Shown: positions 14,921-23,854, counted from the first letter of the stretch. The stretch is DNA of 64,000 nucleotides from Niallia sp. Man26 (GCF_022049065.2 NZ_CP095743.1:511001-575000); one strand, 5' to 3'. Numbers and translations are program-made. Notes: generated by a model from the letters alone, not told the origin.

Positions 14921-16844
14921 AGCCTCTTAAAAGACGGAGGCTGTTTAATATAACAAGAATGGTGCTGCCTTCATGGCCAATCACCCCAAATGGAAGGTCT
15001 ACTGCTTGAAGAAGATTTGATATTACAAGCAGCATAATTACAGATATCGAAAATATAATGTTCTGATTAATTATAGCATTCATTCGTTTTGACAATTTTA
15101 TCGCTTCAGCAATCTTTGGCAAGTCATTTTTCATTAAGACAATGTCAGCTGTTTCAAGGGCAACATCTGTGCCGCCACCCATGGCGATACCAACATTTGC
15201 TGTCGCTAATGCCGGGGCATCATTGATGCCGTCACCGACCATCGCCACAATCGGATAACGCTCCTTAAGGTTTTTTATATGACTAACCTTTTGTTCAGGA
15301 AGGCATTCTGCAATATATTCCTGAACATGGCTTTCTTTGGCGATTGTATTCGCTGTTCTTTCATTGTCACCTGTAAGCATGATAGTATGAATTTGATAGT
15401 CCTTTAATAATTGAATGGCAGCTTTAGCCTCTGTGCGGACAATATCCTTTAAGGCGATGCAAGCGATAATCTCATCTCCAGCTTTGACGAACACAACGGT
15501 TTTCCCACTCTCTGACAACTGATTAAAAAGAGTAGGGTTAAAGCTTAGAGCACTGTCTTGACCAACAAATTCTGCCTTCCCGATTTTCCATTCTTTATCG
15601 TCTAGTTGTGCAGTTACACCAAAGCCAGACAGATTTTGAACACTATCAAGCGTAAGGAGCGGCTTATTGATGGTTGCGGCAGCTTTTTCGACAATTGCTT
15701 TTGCAAGCGGATGAGTAGAGTGATTTTCAATACTTGCAGCATACAAAAGAATTTCTTCCTCGGAATATCCTTGTTTAACGTGGATATCTGTTACTGTAGG
15801 CATTCCTTTTGTAAGTGTTCCAGTTTTATCAAAGGCAATAGCCTGCACTGCACCTAAAGTTTCTAAATGAATGCCGCCTTTAAATAATATTCCGTTTCGT
15901 GCTCCGTTAGATATAGCGGATAAAGTAGCTGGCATGATGCTTGCAACAAGGGCGCAAGGGGATGCGACCACAAGAAGAATCATTGCTCTGTAAAATGTTT
16001 CATTCCAGCTCCAGCCTAGTACGAAATGAGGCAGGAACATCATAATAACAACAATGCTCAAAACGACCTTAACATAAGTGCCCTCAAACTTTTCAATAAA
16101 TGCTTGCGAAGGAGACTTTTCACTCTGCGCTGACTGAACTAGAGCGATAATCTTTTGAAAGAGTGTCTCATGTGCATTTTTCGTAATTTCTACTGTGATA
16201 GAGCCGCTTATATTCACTGTTCCCGCAAAAACCTCATCAGAGCTGTCTTTTATAACAGGCAGTGATTCCCCCGTAATTGCCGCTTCATCAATAGAAGTTG
16301 TTCCAGATAATATTCTTCCATCAGCCGGCACTCTTTCACCTGGTTTAATCAATATTCTGTCATGGATGGAGAGTTCAGCGACAGGAATTAATTCTGTTGT
16401 ACCGTCAGTATTTAATTTCCAGGCTTTTTCAGGCTGTAGATCCATCAATGCAGATATTTCTTTATGACTTTTATTCATCGTGTATGTTTCCAGTGCTCCG
16501 CTAACTGCAAAAATAAAGATAAGAATGGCACCCTCTGTCCAATAGCCAATTATCGCAGAACCAACTGCAGCAAAAACCATCAGCATTTCCACATTTAATT
16601 CCTTATTGGCAATGGTTTCTTCAATGCCTTCTTTTGCTTTAGCAAAACCGCCGATAATAAAGGCGAGCACATAGGAGATAACAGATAATGTTTGTTCCTC
16701 CTGATGGGCCATAAACCACCCAGTTAAAATGAGTAGACCGCTTATACCTGCCGCAATTAGTTCAAGATGCGGCATAATCTTTTCGGAAAATAGGGAAGGT
16801 GATTCAGAACCCTTATGTGCAAGTGGTTTCGTTTCCGTCAACAT
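14919..16844 (-). CDS. Heavy-metal P1B-type ATPase (ZosA/CadA-like)
   Basis: 641 residues. Seen in order: transmembrane helices from about residue 30 and a pair near 90-120; actuator domain with TGES (191-194); the ion-channel motif SPC (Cys297); phosphorylation site DKTGTLT (Asp339); ATP-binding ENHSTHP near 373; and GDGINDAPA. It lacks the N-terminal CxxC metal-binding domain of CadA. The size and absence of that domain fit B. subtilis ZosA (zinc uptake, PerR-controlled) but zinc/cadmium/cobalt export is possible. ATG follows AAGGAGG. A structured leader with a terminator-like hairpin lies upstream. Confidence 0.88.
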   Translation of the reverse strand: MLTETKPLAHKGSESPSLFSEKIMPHLELIAAGISGLLILTGWFMAHQEEQTLSVISYVLAFIIGGFAKAKEGIEETIANKELNVEMLMVFAAVGSAIIGYWTEGAILIFIFAVSGALETYTMNKSHKEISALMDLQPEKAWKLNTDGTTELIPVAELSIHDRILIKPGERVPADGRILSGTTSIDEAAITGESLPVIKDSSDEVFAGTVNISGSITVEITKNAHETLFQKIIALVQSAQSEKSPSQAFIEKFEGTYVKVVLSIVVIMMFLPHFVLGWSWNETFYRAMILLVVASPCALVASIMPATLSAISNGARNGILFKGGIHLETLGAVQAIAFDKTGTLTKGMPTVTDIHVKQGYSEEEILLYAASIENHSTHPLAKAIVEKAAATINKPLLTLDSVQNLSGFGVTAQLDDKEWKIGKAEFVGQDSALSFNPTLFNQLSESGKTVVFVKAGDEIIACIALKDIVRTEAKAAIQLLKDYQIHTIMLTGDNERTANTIAKESHVQEYIAECLPEQKVSHIKNLKERYPIVAMVGDGINDAPALATANVGIAMGGGTDVALETADIVLMKNDLPKIAEAIKLSKRMNAIINQNIIFSISVIMLLVISNLLQAVDLPFGVIGHEGSTILVILNSLRLLRG

Positions 16845-16905
16845 ATTTATTCCTCCTTTAGTTTTATCATCTGTACATGAGAAAGATAATCAGCTTCATT
16901 ACCCT

Positions 16906-16986
16906 TAAAAAACACGAAAGCTGCCACCTGTATAGGTGACAGCAAAATTTATGCAGGCTCTCATATAGAAAAATAGAGGTTCCTGC
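16906..16986 (-). promoter_or_regulatory. Structured 5' leader with attenuator-like terminator
   Basis: Read on the minus strand: first hairpin GCAGG/CCTGC (16986-16953) enclosing a CTCT/AGAG arm, then GCTGtCACCT-ATAC-AGGTGgCAGC (16943-16920) followed by TTTCGTGTTTTTT, a good intrinsic terminator. It lies 60 bases before the metal ATPase start and reads in the same direction, so it could control that gene by attenuation. It does not match a riboswitch class I know. Confidence 0.6.
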
Positions 16987-17050
16987 TGTTCGTTACTATT
17001 TAGTTATTCCTATCCTAACATAAAACGGAAGCACTTGGTATACTTTTGCC

Positions 17051-18225
17051 TTAATTTGGGACTGAATTTACTTCTTTCTGGATTTTCTGACTGCCAGAAA
17101 TAAAGATGATTAAGCCTAGGATTAATAGCATTATGCTTATGACGATGAAATAGCTAAGATGATTCACATATTCTATAAATAGTCCGCCTAGATAAGGGCC
17201 TGTCAGACTGCCGATGCTGAATGCCATCCCGCACAAAAGATTTCCTGTCGGCAATAAACTCGACGGAACTAAATCAGTCATATAGCTGACACCCAAAGAG
17301 AAGGTAGAGCCTACTGCCATACCTGCGGCAAACAGACAGATAGCGAGACCAATAAAGGTATGTTCCACCATGCTTGCTGTCAGGAAGCAGGCAAAGCCGA
17401 CAAAAAGGATTGTAACTAAAGTTCTTCTTCTGCCAAAACTATCACTTAAAATACCAAGGGGAAACGAAACACAATCGCCCCTATCGCAAAGCAGGTTAAT
17501 AAAATAGAGATTTCAGAAACCTCGAAATTTAGTCTGAGTCCGTAAACAGGAAAACTTGAATTTAGGCTTGATTCCAGAAAACCATATGCAAGCGGTGGAA
17601 GAAAAGCAGCCCAGGCATATTTTAAAGCAGCAGAAAAACGGGAAATCGTCTCTTTGAAGTTATTAGCTTCAGCTGTCTGCTCAGGGAAATCGTTCTTTAA
17701 AAACAAAGTGAAAATCCACGCTGTGAAACAAAGAGCAGATGAAAGCATAAAAGGAAATGCTTCATTTACTTTCACTAATGGTGTCATTAGTGGTCCTACA
17801 GCGAATCCAATTCCAAAGAAAACTCCATATAAGGAAATATTCCTGCCTCTGTTCTTTTCAGAGGATACAGTAGTGATCCATGTTTGTGTAGCGAAATGGA
17901 GAGAGTGGTCGCCAATGCCGATAAATAGACGCAGTAAAAACCAAAACCAGAATGTTTTCCATAGTGGAAACAAAGCCAAGGAAATAATGACGAGCAATCC
18001 GCCGAAAACGATAGCTGGTTTGTACCCGTATTTGCGAAGCGGGTATTCCATAAATGGTGAGATGAGCAGGATGCCGATATATAAGCCTATCGCATTTAAT
18101 CCATTCATGCTGGAGGACAGGCCGTCATTTTCAAAGATGACAGCAATCAGCGGAAGCAGCATTCCTTGACTAAAGCCAGAGATGGAGACAATGCTGATTA
18201 AAATCGCAAATTTATTTTTAGTCAT
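17051..18225 (-). pseudogene. yfkF: MFS transporter YfkF, frameshifted
   Basis: The N-terminal frame (18225-17446, starts MTKNKFAILISIVSISGFSQ) covers about eight helices and runs into FRFPLVF-stop. The C-terminal frame continues from the same place as PLGILSDSFGRRR and ends at 17051. One missing base in a GGGG run (plus strand 17458-17461) explains the break: a fifth G would restore FRFPLGILSD and a protein of about 391 residues, the length of YfkF. Both halves look otherwise intact, so this is either a recent mutation or a sequencing error. Gene order next to yfkH and yfkE is as in B. subtilis. Confidence 0.85.
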
Positions 18226-18326
18226 TATGTAAAATACTCCTTATGGTGGTAGAAAAAATTTAGTATCCCTAAATGATGGTAACTTAAAAAGGGAAGTATT
18301 GGCAACAAGAAAATTATCCCTATAAT

Positions 18327-18362
18327 GAAGAAAAAGCTGCCGCAGAATTTGCGGCAGCTTTC
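18327..18362. terminator. Terminator after the general stress gene
   Basis: 11-bp perfect stem AAGCTGCCGCA/TGCGGCAGCTT; on the minus strand a T-run follows. It lies between the end of the 18371 gene and the start region of yfkF. Confidence 0.8.
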
Positions 18363-18370
18363 TTATCTTA

Positions 18371-18790
18371 TTACAGCTCTAAAACCTCTGCTTTAGAACT
18401 AGAATCAGCGAAATAGCGGATTTTTTGCGGCTTCAAGTGGAGCAGCACATAATTTGGATCATCTGGACCGCCCAGCCATTTGCTAAGCTTGTCACTCCAA
18501 TATTTTTCTTTTTTCTCTTTAGAATCTTCAATTGTAGCTGTTGCCTCAATTTCACAGTAGGCACCAGAAAATCCAGCATCCTGAACACCAAGCAGTATAT
18601 GGACATTAGGGTTTTGGCCGAGATCATCGACTTTATGTGTTTCCTTATTCGTTGCTGTATAAAGAGTCAATTCATCGTGAAAGAACAGCATAAACCGGCT
18701 GTACGGCTTATCGTCTTGTATGGTTGCCAATGTGCCTATTTTGTGATTATCGAGCAGTTCCAGTATTTTTGATTGTAATGCGTCATTCAT
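18371..18790 (-). CDS. General stress protein 26-like (pyridoxamine oxidase fold)
   Basis: 139 residues of the split-barrel flavin-binding family, close to B. subtilis YdaG. Marks: HKIGTLATIQDDKPYSRFML, YTATNKETHKVDDLGQNPNV and the C-terminal KWLGGPDDPNYVLLHLKPQ. It is cytoplasmic and probably binds FMN or a related cofactor; the substrate is unknown. The ATG at 18790 follows AAAGGAG; the longer frame to 18811 starts within the ribosome site. A SigB-type promoter lies 57 bases upstream, which fits a stress role. Confidence 0.85.
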   Translation of the reverse strand: MNDALQSKILELLDNHKIGTLATIQDDKPYSRFMLFFHDELTLYTATNKETHKVDDLGQNPNVHILLGVQDAGFSGAYCEIEATATIEDSKEKKEKYWSDKLSKWLGGPDDPNYVLLHLKPQKIRYFADSSSKAEVLEL

Positions 18791-18846
18791 TATAAAAAAA
18801 CTCCTTTCCATTCTTAGTTAGTATGGGTGGTTTGTCTATATTTTAT

Positions 18847-18872
18847 ATACCCTATTATCTATTGAAAAAAGC
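18847..18872 (-). promoter_or_regulatory. Possible SigB promoter of the 18371 gene
   Basis: Minus strand GCTTTT, 14 bases, GGGTAT. The -10 is perfect, the -35 partial (GTTTAA expected). Confidence 0.45.
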
Positions 18873-19044
18873 TGATTTTGTTGGTATATTATGGAATGGT
18901 TTAGATAAAGCTGAAATATATTGGTCTGTAATGCGGATTATAAAGGAGTATTACAGCCTAAAAAGAGGAGAAGTTTTTAAAAAATGTTTAGGAAATTTAT
19001 AAACAGGGGAATGTTAATTGTTAAAAATAAAAGGAGTGGGGAAA

Positions 19045-20109
19045 ATGGTGAATAAAATCTTTACCGTGGCAGTCCTCATCGGCGTTCCAATATCTATTAT
19101 TGGTTCTTTGCTGCACTGGCCGAGTATTGTAATGTTTATCGTGTACTGTCTAACAATCATTGCCCTCTCTAGCTTTATGGGAAGAGCAACTGAAAGTTTA
19201 GCAATTGTCGCTGGACCGAGAATCGGCGGGCTGTTGAATGCCACGTTTGGAAACGCAGTCGAACTGATTATTGCAATTTTTGCTTTGAGAGAAGGACTGA
19301 CAGAGGTTGTTTTAGCTTCCTTAACAGGATCCGTTCTTGGAAACCTGCTTCTTGTTGCAGGGCTGTCATTCTTTATTGGGGGCCTTAAGTACAAGGTCCA
19401 AACATATAATGTGTTTGATGCAAGACATAATTCTGGCTTGCTGATGTTTGCTGTTATCGTAGCCTTTGTTATTCCAGAGGTCTTCTCCGTATCAATGGAT
19501 GACTCAGAAACCTTAACGTTAAGTGTGGGAATTTCCATTATCCTTATTTTGTTATATTTAGCAGCACTATTCTTTAAGCTTGTTACACACAGGGGAGTAT
19601 ACCAATCTGAGAACAAAGAAGGTACAGAAAGCAGCCATCATGAGGAGCCTGAGTGGACCGTGAAGCGCAGTGTCCTAATACTTGCACTTGCCACATTAGC
19701 GGTAGCCTATATCTCTGAAAATCTTGTACATACATTTGAGATTGTAGCTGAATCATTCGGATGGTCAGAGCTGTTTATCGGGATTATTATTGTCGCGATT
19801 GTCGGAAACGCGGCAGAGCATGCTTCGGCAGTGCTTATGGCGTATAAAAATAAGATGGACATCTCTGTTGAAATCGCAATCGGTTCAACCTTACAGGTTG
19901 CGATGTTTGTGGCACCGGTGCTTGTACTGCTGTCCCTTTTATTCCCGACAAACTTGTCCCTTGTTTTTAGCCTTCCAGAATTAGTATCCATGGCATCAGC
20001 TGTACTGCTCATGATTATTATATCGAATGACGGAGAAACAAACTGGTTTGAAGGAGCAACATTGCTTGCTGCCTACTTGATTATGGGAGTAGGATTCTAC
20101 TTGTTGTAA
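19045..20109 (+). CDS. yfkE: Calcium/proton antiporter, CaCA family
   Basis: 354 residues with ten or eleven helices in two homologous halves. Each half has the cation-binding repeat: GGLLNATFGNAVELIIAIFA (about residue 60) and IVGNAAEHASAVLMAY (about 255). An acidic cytoplasmic loop (about 190-205) separates them. It extrudes calcium in exchange for protons, like B. subtilis YfkE (ChaA). The ATG at 19045 follows AAGGAGTGGGG; the TTG-started extension to 19018 is not needed. An overlapping 23-codon reading frame starts at 18984 in another frame. Terminated strongly. Confidence 0.93.
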   Translation: MVNKIFTVAVLIGVPISIIGSLLHWPSIVMFIVYCLTIIALSSFMGRATESLAIVAGPRIGGLLNATFGNAVELIIAIFALREGLTEVVLASLTGSVLGNLLLVAGLSFFIGGLKYKVQTYNVFDARHNSGLLMFAVIVAFVIPEVFSVSMDDSETLTLSVGISIILILLYLAALFFKLVTHRGVYQSENKEGTESSHHEEPEWTVKRSVLILALATLAVAYISENLVHTFEIVAESFGWSELFIGIIIVAIVGNAAEHASAVLMAYKNKMDISVEIAIGSTLQVAMFVAPVLVLLSLLFPTNLSLVFSLPELVSMASAVLLMIIISNDGETNWFEGATLLAAYLIMGVGFYLL

Positions 20110-20132
20110 GTTTTTTCGCCCTAAATAAACAG

Positions 20133-20173
20133 AAAACCCGTCCAGCTTTCTTTACAGCTGGACGGGTTTTTTT
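20133..20173 (+). terminator. Terminator of yfkE
   Basis: 13-14 bp stem AACCCGTCCAGCT/AGCTGGACGGGTT followed by seven T residues. Confidence 0.9.
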
Positions 20174-20226
20174 AGAAGGCATTCTCCTTTAAGTTTAAAT
20201 GAAAAGATAAGTATATAATTGTGTGC

Positions 20227-20325
20227 TTATGTGTTCTTGGACAAAATCAAGTCGCTTCCATTAAGACCACCACCAATTCTTTTTAAGTAGACAATACTGT
20301 ACTTACTAAACTGATGCTTTGCCAA
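20227..20325 (-). CDS. Possible small protein, 32 aa
   Basis: TTG start 11 bases behind AAAGGAGG; product MAKHQFSKYSIVYLKRIGGG followed by LNGSDLILSKNT, basic with a glycine triplet. A near-consensus SigA promoter lies about 70 bases upstream on the same strand, and the leader carries a second AAAGGAGG site near 20375 with no usable start codon after it. Not recognised. It could equally be a non-coding RNA. This is the only content seen in the 340-base gap between yfkE and the YczE-type gene. Confidence 0.3.
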   Translation of the reverse strand: MAKHQFSKYSIVYLKRIGGGLNGSDLILSKNT

Positions 20326-20391
20326 AAATGGTCTATCCTCCTTTTGTAATAAGCGATTTGATTAGCTGCCCTCCTTTTGTTTGATAAGCTT

Positions 20392-20420
20392 AGTATAATA
20401 TAAATTTAAATAAATGTAAA
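20392..20420 (-). promoter_or_regulatory. Strong SigA promoter on minus strand
   Basis: TTTACA, 17 bases, TATACT on the minus strand, pointing away from the YczE-type gene toward the small 20227-20325 frame. Confidence 0.55.
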
Positions 20421-20518
20421 TATTCTGATAATTTATTTTTTACATTTTTGTACAAGTTTGCTGTGACGTGGGCATAAGTATAAAAGACGAGCATTAAAAC
20501 GGGAGGGGAGTTAGGAGA

Positions 20519-21130
20519 ATGGCGATGGTTTACCGCAGTCTTTTTTATGGTATCGGACTATTGATTTTGTCATTCGGCGCGACATTGACAATCAAGGCAA
20601 ACTTAGGGGCAGGGCCATGGGATGCTTTAAATGTAGGCTTGTCAGCATTGTTAGGTTTGACAATTGGCAGCTGGATAGTTATTATCGGCATCTTGCTGAT
20701 ATTTGTCAATGCACTTCTATTGATGAGAAAACCTGAGCTGCTGTCATTATTCACTGTGTTCATTTTAGGTTTTTTCGTAGATTTTTGGATGGCGCATCTT
20801 ACGAATGTCTTTAATTATTTTCTTTTCCTTAATCAGCTGCTTCTGCTTATTGCTGGACTCGCTATTATCGGCTTAGGGATTGCTACCTATTTGCAGGCAA
20901 GCTTTCCGCTGAATCCGATTGATGAGTTCATGGTCAGCCTGCAAGAGCGATTTGGACTTAATATCATGGCTTCCAAGCTGATCGGCGAGGTTTTGGCATT
21001 AGTATTTGCTTTTTTAGTCAACGGACCAATTGGGGTCGGGACAGTGATTATTGCTCTTGGAATCGGACCTGCCATTCAAGTGTTTCATCCGCTTTGCTGT
21101 GGAATAATGGACAAATTAGCGCTTAAATAA
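20519..21130 (+). CDS. YczE/YyaS/YitT-type membrane protein
   Basis: 203 residues with about five to six membrane helices. Conserved family text: FGATLTIKANLGAGPWDALN in the first part and NPIDEFMVSLQERFGLN near residue 140. B. subtilis YczE is a membrane protein of the same family that affects surfactin and bacillaene production; whether that holds here is unknown. ATG at 20519 or 20525; AGGGGAG and TAGGAG sites serve them respectively. It stands alone between yfkE and yfkD. Confidence 0.8.
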   Translation: MAMVYRSLFYGIGLLILSFGATLTIKANLGAGPWDALNVGLSALLGLTIGSWIVIIGILLIFVNALLLMRKPELLSLFTVFILGFFVDFWMAHLTNVFNYFLFLNQLLLLIAGLAIIGLGIATYLQASFPLNPIDEFMVSLQERFGLNIMASKLIGEVLALVFAFLVNGPIGVGTVIIALGIGPAIQVFHPLCCGIMDKLALK

Positions 21131-21231
21131 AGATATGCAAAAAATTGTTTTTGACAGGAAGCATAATCTAGGCGAACTCCGAAAAAAATAACAGTAAATA
21201 TTACTGTTATGTTTGAAAGGAGTTCTTTAAT

Positions 21232-22053
21232 TTGTTGAAACGAATTGGTATTATTCTACTAGCTTTTCTAATGATGCTGCCTAACATTGCGCCAGCATTT
21301 GCAGAAAAACCGAAAGACAAGCAAGATATGCCAAAATCAAAACTGGTTGCCATTCCGAATTCAGCTATGAACATCACAAAGGAAAACACATATCCGAATC
21401 CTTCGCAGGACTTGCCGAAGCTGCAGCCGAGTGAGCTGACACAGACGCTTATTGATTCTTCAAGGGTGAAAATTGAAAATCCTGACTTAATTCGCATGCT
21501 GAATGAGACAACGGTCAACAGCACACCATTTGCGATAGGATATAAGGCGATTGTCTATTTGGGTCAATGGCCATTAAATTATGAATCAACAGAAACAGCC
21601 CCTAACTGGGAGTATCAAAAGATAAACACAAACTTTTATGACAACAGAGGCGGAAAAGCGCCATATCAAATACACTATGTGCAAGAGTCTCAGAAAATCA
21701 TCAGAGGCGGCCTGACTGCAAAAATTCCGAATGCAGAGGAAGTCAAAAAAATGATGATGCTCAAAGCAATGCAGAACTCCGGGCTGCCGCTTGCTTTTGA
21801 AACAGTGATAGGAACTGGCACGAAAAAAGACCAGATTTATAATATTCCTGCCAAAAGATTAGGCTATTTATATGGATACGCACCTGCTGTGAATGAAAAA
21901 GGAAAGGTCACTTATGGAGAAGTGTATTTAATGCTGAAGGGCGGAAAGAAATCAATTGTCGTTAAAAATGTAACGTCCCAAGGTATTGGTGCATGGATTC
22001 CAGTTCAAGATCATGTTTCCTTCGGATTTGTGGCCAGCGAAAAGCCGAAATAA
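21232..22053 (+). CDS. yfkD: Secreted YfkD-like protein
   Basis: 273 residues. A signal peptide (MLKRIGIILLAFLMMLPNIA, then PAFA before EKPKD) predicts export with cleavage near residue 24. The mature part has YfkD features such as FAIGYKAIVYLGQWPLNYES and TNFYDNRGGKAPYQIHYVQE. Function unknown; the family is limited to Bacillaceae. The TTG at 21232 is eight bases behind AAAGGAG, and no ATG is available. An AACAGTAA/TTACTGTT inverted repeat at about 21190-21210 lies in its leader. Confidence 0.88.
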   Translation: MLKRIGIILLAFLMMLPNIAPAFAEKPKDKQDMPKSKLVAIPNSAMNITKENTYPNPSQDLPKLQPSELTQTLIDSSRVKIENPDLIRMLNETTVNSTPFAIGYKAIVYLGQWPLNYESTETAPNWEYQKINTNFYDNRGGKAPYQIHYVQESQKIIRGGLTAKIPNAEEVKKMMMLKAMQNSGLPLAFETVIGTGTKKDQIYNIPAKRLGYLYGYAPAVNEKGKVTYGEVYLMLKGGKKSIVVKNVTSQGIGAWIPVQDHVSFGFVASEKPK

Positions 22054-22102
22054 AAAAAGTGAGCAGCATTAGTTCAGACTAATTAGCTGCTCACTTTTTT
22101 AA
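22052..22102. terminator. Bidirectional terminator yfkD/yfkA
   Basis: AAAAAAGTGAGCAGC/GCTGCTCACTTTTTT stem with inner ATTAGT/ACTAAT pairing, between converging genes. Confidence 0.85.
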
Positions 22103-23223
22103 CGTTGAATTAATGCTGCTTTTTTCGAGAAATCAATATCTCGGTAATAGCTGTTTTTAACAAGCACATTTGGACCTAAACATTGCACACTTGGGCAGTG
22201 GCAGTTAAGGGAAGATGCTAAATCTGTTGCCAGCCATTTTTGGAATATATCTTCCAGGTTATCTGTTTGAATATTACCTAATGGTGGTGTATCCCCAAAG
22301 TCTGTAACGATAACATCTCCTGAGAAGATATTAACATTCAGACGGGAACGGCCGTCAGGATCGTTGCGGACAGTAACATTTTTACTTGCATACAGGCGTT
22401 TCAGCAGCTCTTGATCTTCTTTTGTACTGCTGCATGGATAAAATGGCAGTGTTCCAAACAGCATCCAGACATTTTCATCTCTTATGTCTAGCAAGTGATG
22501 GATGCTTTGACGCATTTCCTCCAGTGTTAATGTTTCCATCGTTGAAGCGAAATCAGATGGATACATTGGATGTATTTCATGGCGTTGGCATTTCATCTCA
22601 TCAACAATTTGACGGTGAATATGCTCTAAGTAAGGAAGTGTCTGTTTATTCAGCATCGTTTCTGCAGAAACGACCACACCTGCTTCCACTAATGCCCTGC
22701 TGTTAGTAATGATATTTTTGAAAAGTTTGCCTCTTTGTTCGTAAGACGGCTTTCTTGCCATCATCGCAAAGCCTCGTTCAGCAAACTCCTCTTCCGTACC
22801 CCAGTTATGAGATATATGCAAAACATCTAAATATGGAATGATTGGTTCATATCTGTCAAGACCTAGTGTCAGATTGGAGTTAATCTGTGTCTTTACACCT
22901 CTGCTATGGGCATATTTGAACAGCGGAACAACATAGTTTTCGACAGATCTGCGGCTCATCATCGGCTCACCGCCTGTGATGCTCATAGAGCGGAGATGAG
23001 GAATCTCATCAAGTCTCTTTAAAAGCAGATCAATCGGCAATGCATTCGGGTCTTTCGGCTGAAGGGTGTAGCCGACAGCACAATGCTCACAGCGCATATT
23101 ACATAATGTTGTTGTCGTAAATTCTATATTGGAGAGTGTCAGCCCTCCATGCTGAGTTATATCCATATAAGCTTCCCAAGGATCATTCTTAGGGTTTACA
23201 ATCGGATTTTTTTGAGAAATCAT
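22099..23223 (-). CDS. yfkA: Radical SAM protein YfkA/YfkB
   Basis: 374 residues. The [4Fe-4S] cluster binds at CNMRCEHC (Cys41, Cys45, Cys48; spacing CxxxCxxC) and SAM contacts include the GGEP motif in MSITGGEPMM. The C-terminus has further cysteines (CHCPSVQCLGP), as in proteins with an auxiliary cluster. Substrate unknown. In B. subtilis this reading frame was first annotated as two genes, yfkA and yfkB. ATG follows AAAGGAGC on the minus strand. Monocistronic. Confidence 0.92.
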   Translation of the reverse strand: MISQKNPIVNPKNDPWEAYMDITQHGGLTLSNIEFTTTTLCNMRCEHCAVGYTLQPKDPNALPIDLLLKRLDEIPHLRSMSITGGEPMMSRRSVENYVVPLFKYAHSRGVKTQINSNLTLGLDRYEPIIPYLDVLHISHNWGTEEEFAERGFAMMARKPSYEQRGKLFKNIITNSRALVEAGVVVSAETMLNKQTLPYLEHIHRQIVDEMKCQRHEIHPMYPSDFASTMETLTLEEMRQSIHHLLDIRDENVWMLFGTLPFYPCSSTKEDQELLKRLYASKNVTVRNDPDGRSRLNVNIFSGDVIVTDFGDTPPLGNIQTDNLEDIFQKWLATDLASSLNCHCPSVQCLGPNVLVKNSYYRDIDFSKKAALIQR

Positions 23224-23266
23224 GATATTGCTCCTTTAAAAAAATTGCGAAATAAAGCGCCCGCTT

Positions 23267-23291
23267 GTTTAAGTATTCATTAGACGGGAAA
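23267..23291 (+). promoter_or_regulatory. SigB promoter of the YtxH-like gene
   Basis: GTTTAA, 13 bases, GGGAAA: a full match to the SigB consensus, 35 bases before the start codon. ytxH is SigB-dependent in B. subtilis. Confidence 0.8.
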
Positions 23292-23326
23292 AGACAAGTA
23301 ATGATAATAAAAAGGGAGATGATCTT

Positions 23327-23818
23327 ATGTCTAATGAAAACAAGGGAAACAGTAAACTATTGGCTGGAATCGTCATTGGAAGTGTCATTGGGACAACATT
23401 ATCCCTCATGGACCGTACAACAAGGACAAATGCTAAGGTGAAAGTGAAGCAGTGGAAGGAATCAACCAACCAGCTTGTGCATGAGCTGAGAGAAAACCCT
23501 AGTCAGGTAAAGCAAGATACTAGTGAAAAACTGCATTATTTAAGTGATACAATGCGAGAGGTTATGAATGACAGCCAAACAATGTTTCAGCATATTCAAA
23601 ACACAATCAATGCAAGGACACAAGATTTAAAAGAAATAGCAGGCGATTTCAAGCAGCTTTACTTTCAATCGAAACGCCAATATCAGTCTATCCAACATAA
23701 ATTGCAACAGACAAAAGAACAGATTGGCATGAACGGAAACTCATCCAGTGACAATCAGCTGTTGCCAGTAGTCGCACAGGACCACTCCCTGATGGAAAGG
23801 GAAAAGGCTACCCTATAA
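23327..23818 (+). CDS. YtxH-family stress protein
   Basis: 163 residues: a hydrophobic N-terminal segment (LLAGIVIGSVIGTTLSLMD, residues about 11-30) followed by basic and glutamine-rich amphipathic helices, predicted coiled coil. This is the gas-vesicle/YtxH layout of membrane-anchored stress proteins. It resembles the YfkI-position protein at 13389. ATG follows AAAGGGAG. The perfect SigB promoter upstream implies induction by general stress. Strong terminator after. Confidence 0.8.
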   Translation: MSNENKGNSKLLAGIVIGSVIGTTLSLMDRTTRTNAKVKVKQWKESTNQLVHELRENPSQVKQDTSEKLHYLSDTMREVMNDSQTMFQHIQNTINARTQDLKEIAGDFKQLYFQSKRQYQSIQHKLQQTKEQIGMNGNSSSDNQLLPVVAQDHSLMEREKATL

Positions 23819-23854
23819 TTATGTGAGCAGACGCACGTATAGTATAGTTTAACA

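Noticed and set aside
16906..16986. NiCo or manganese (yybP-ykoY) riboswitch before the metal ATPase
   Set aside because: The conserved core bases of these classes are not seen; kept only as an unassigned leader.
19014..19616. 200-codon minus-strand frame across the calcium antiporter
   Set aside because: Lies fully opposite a conserved gene and lacks a recognisable domain.
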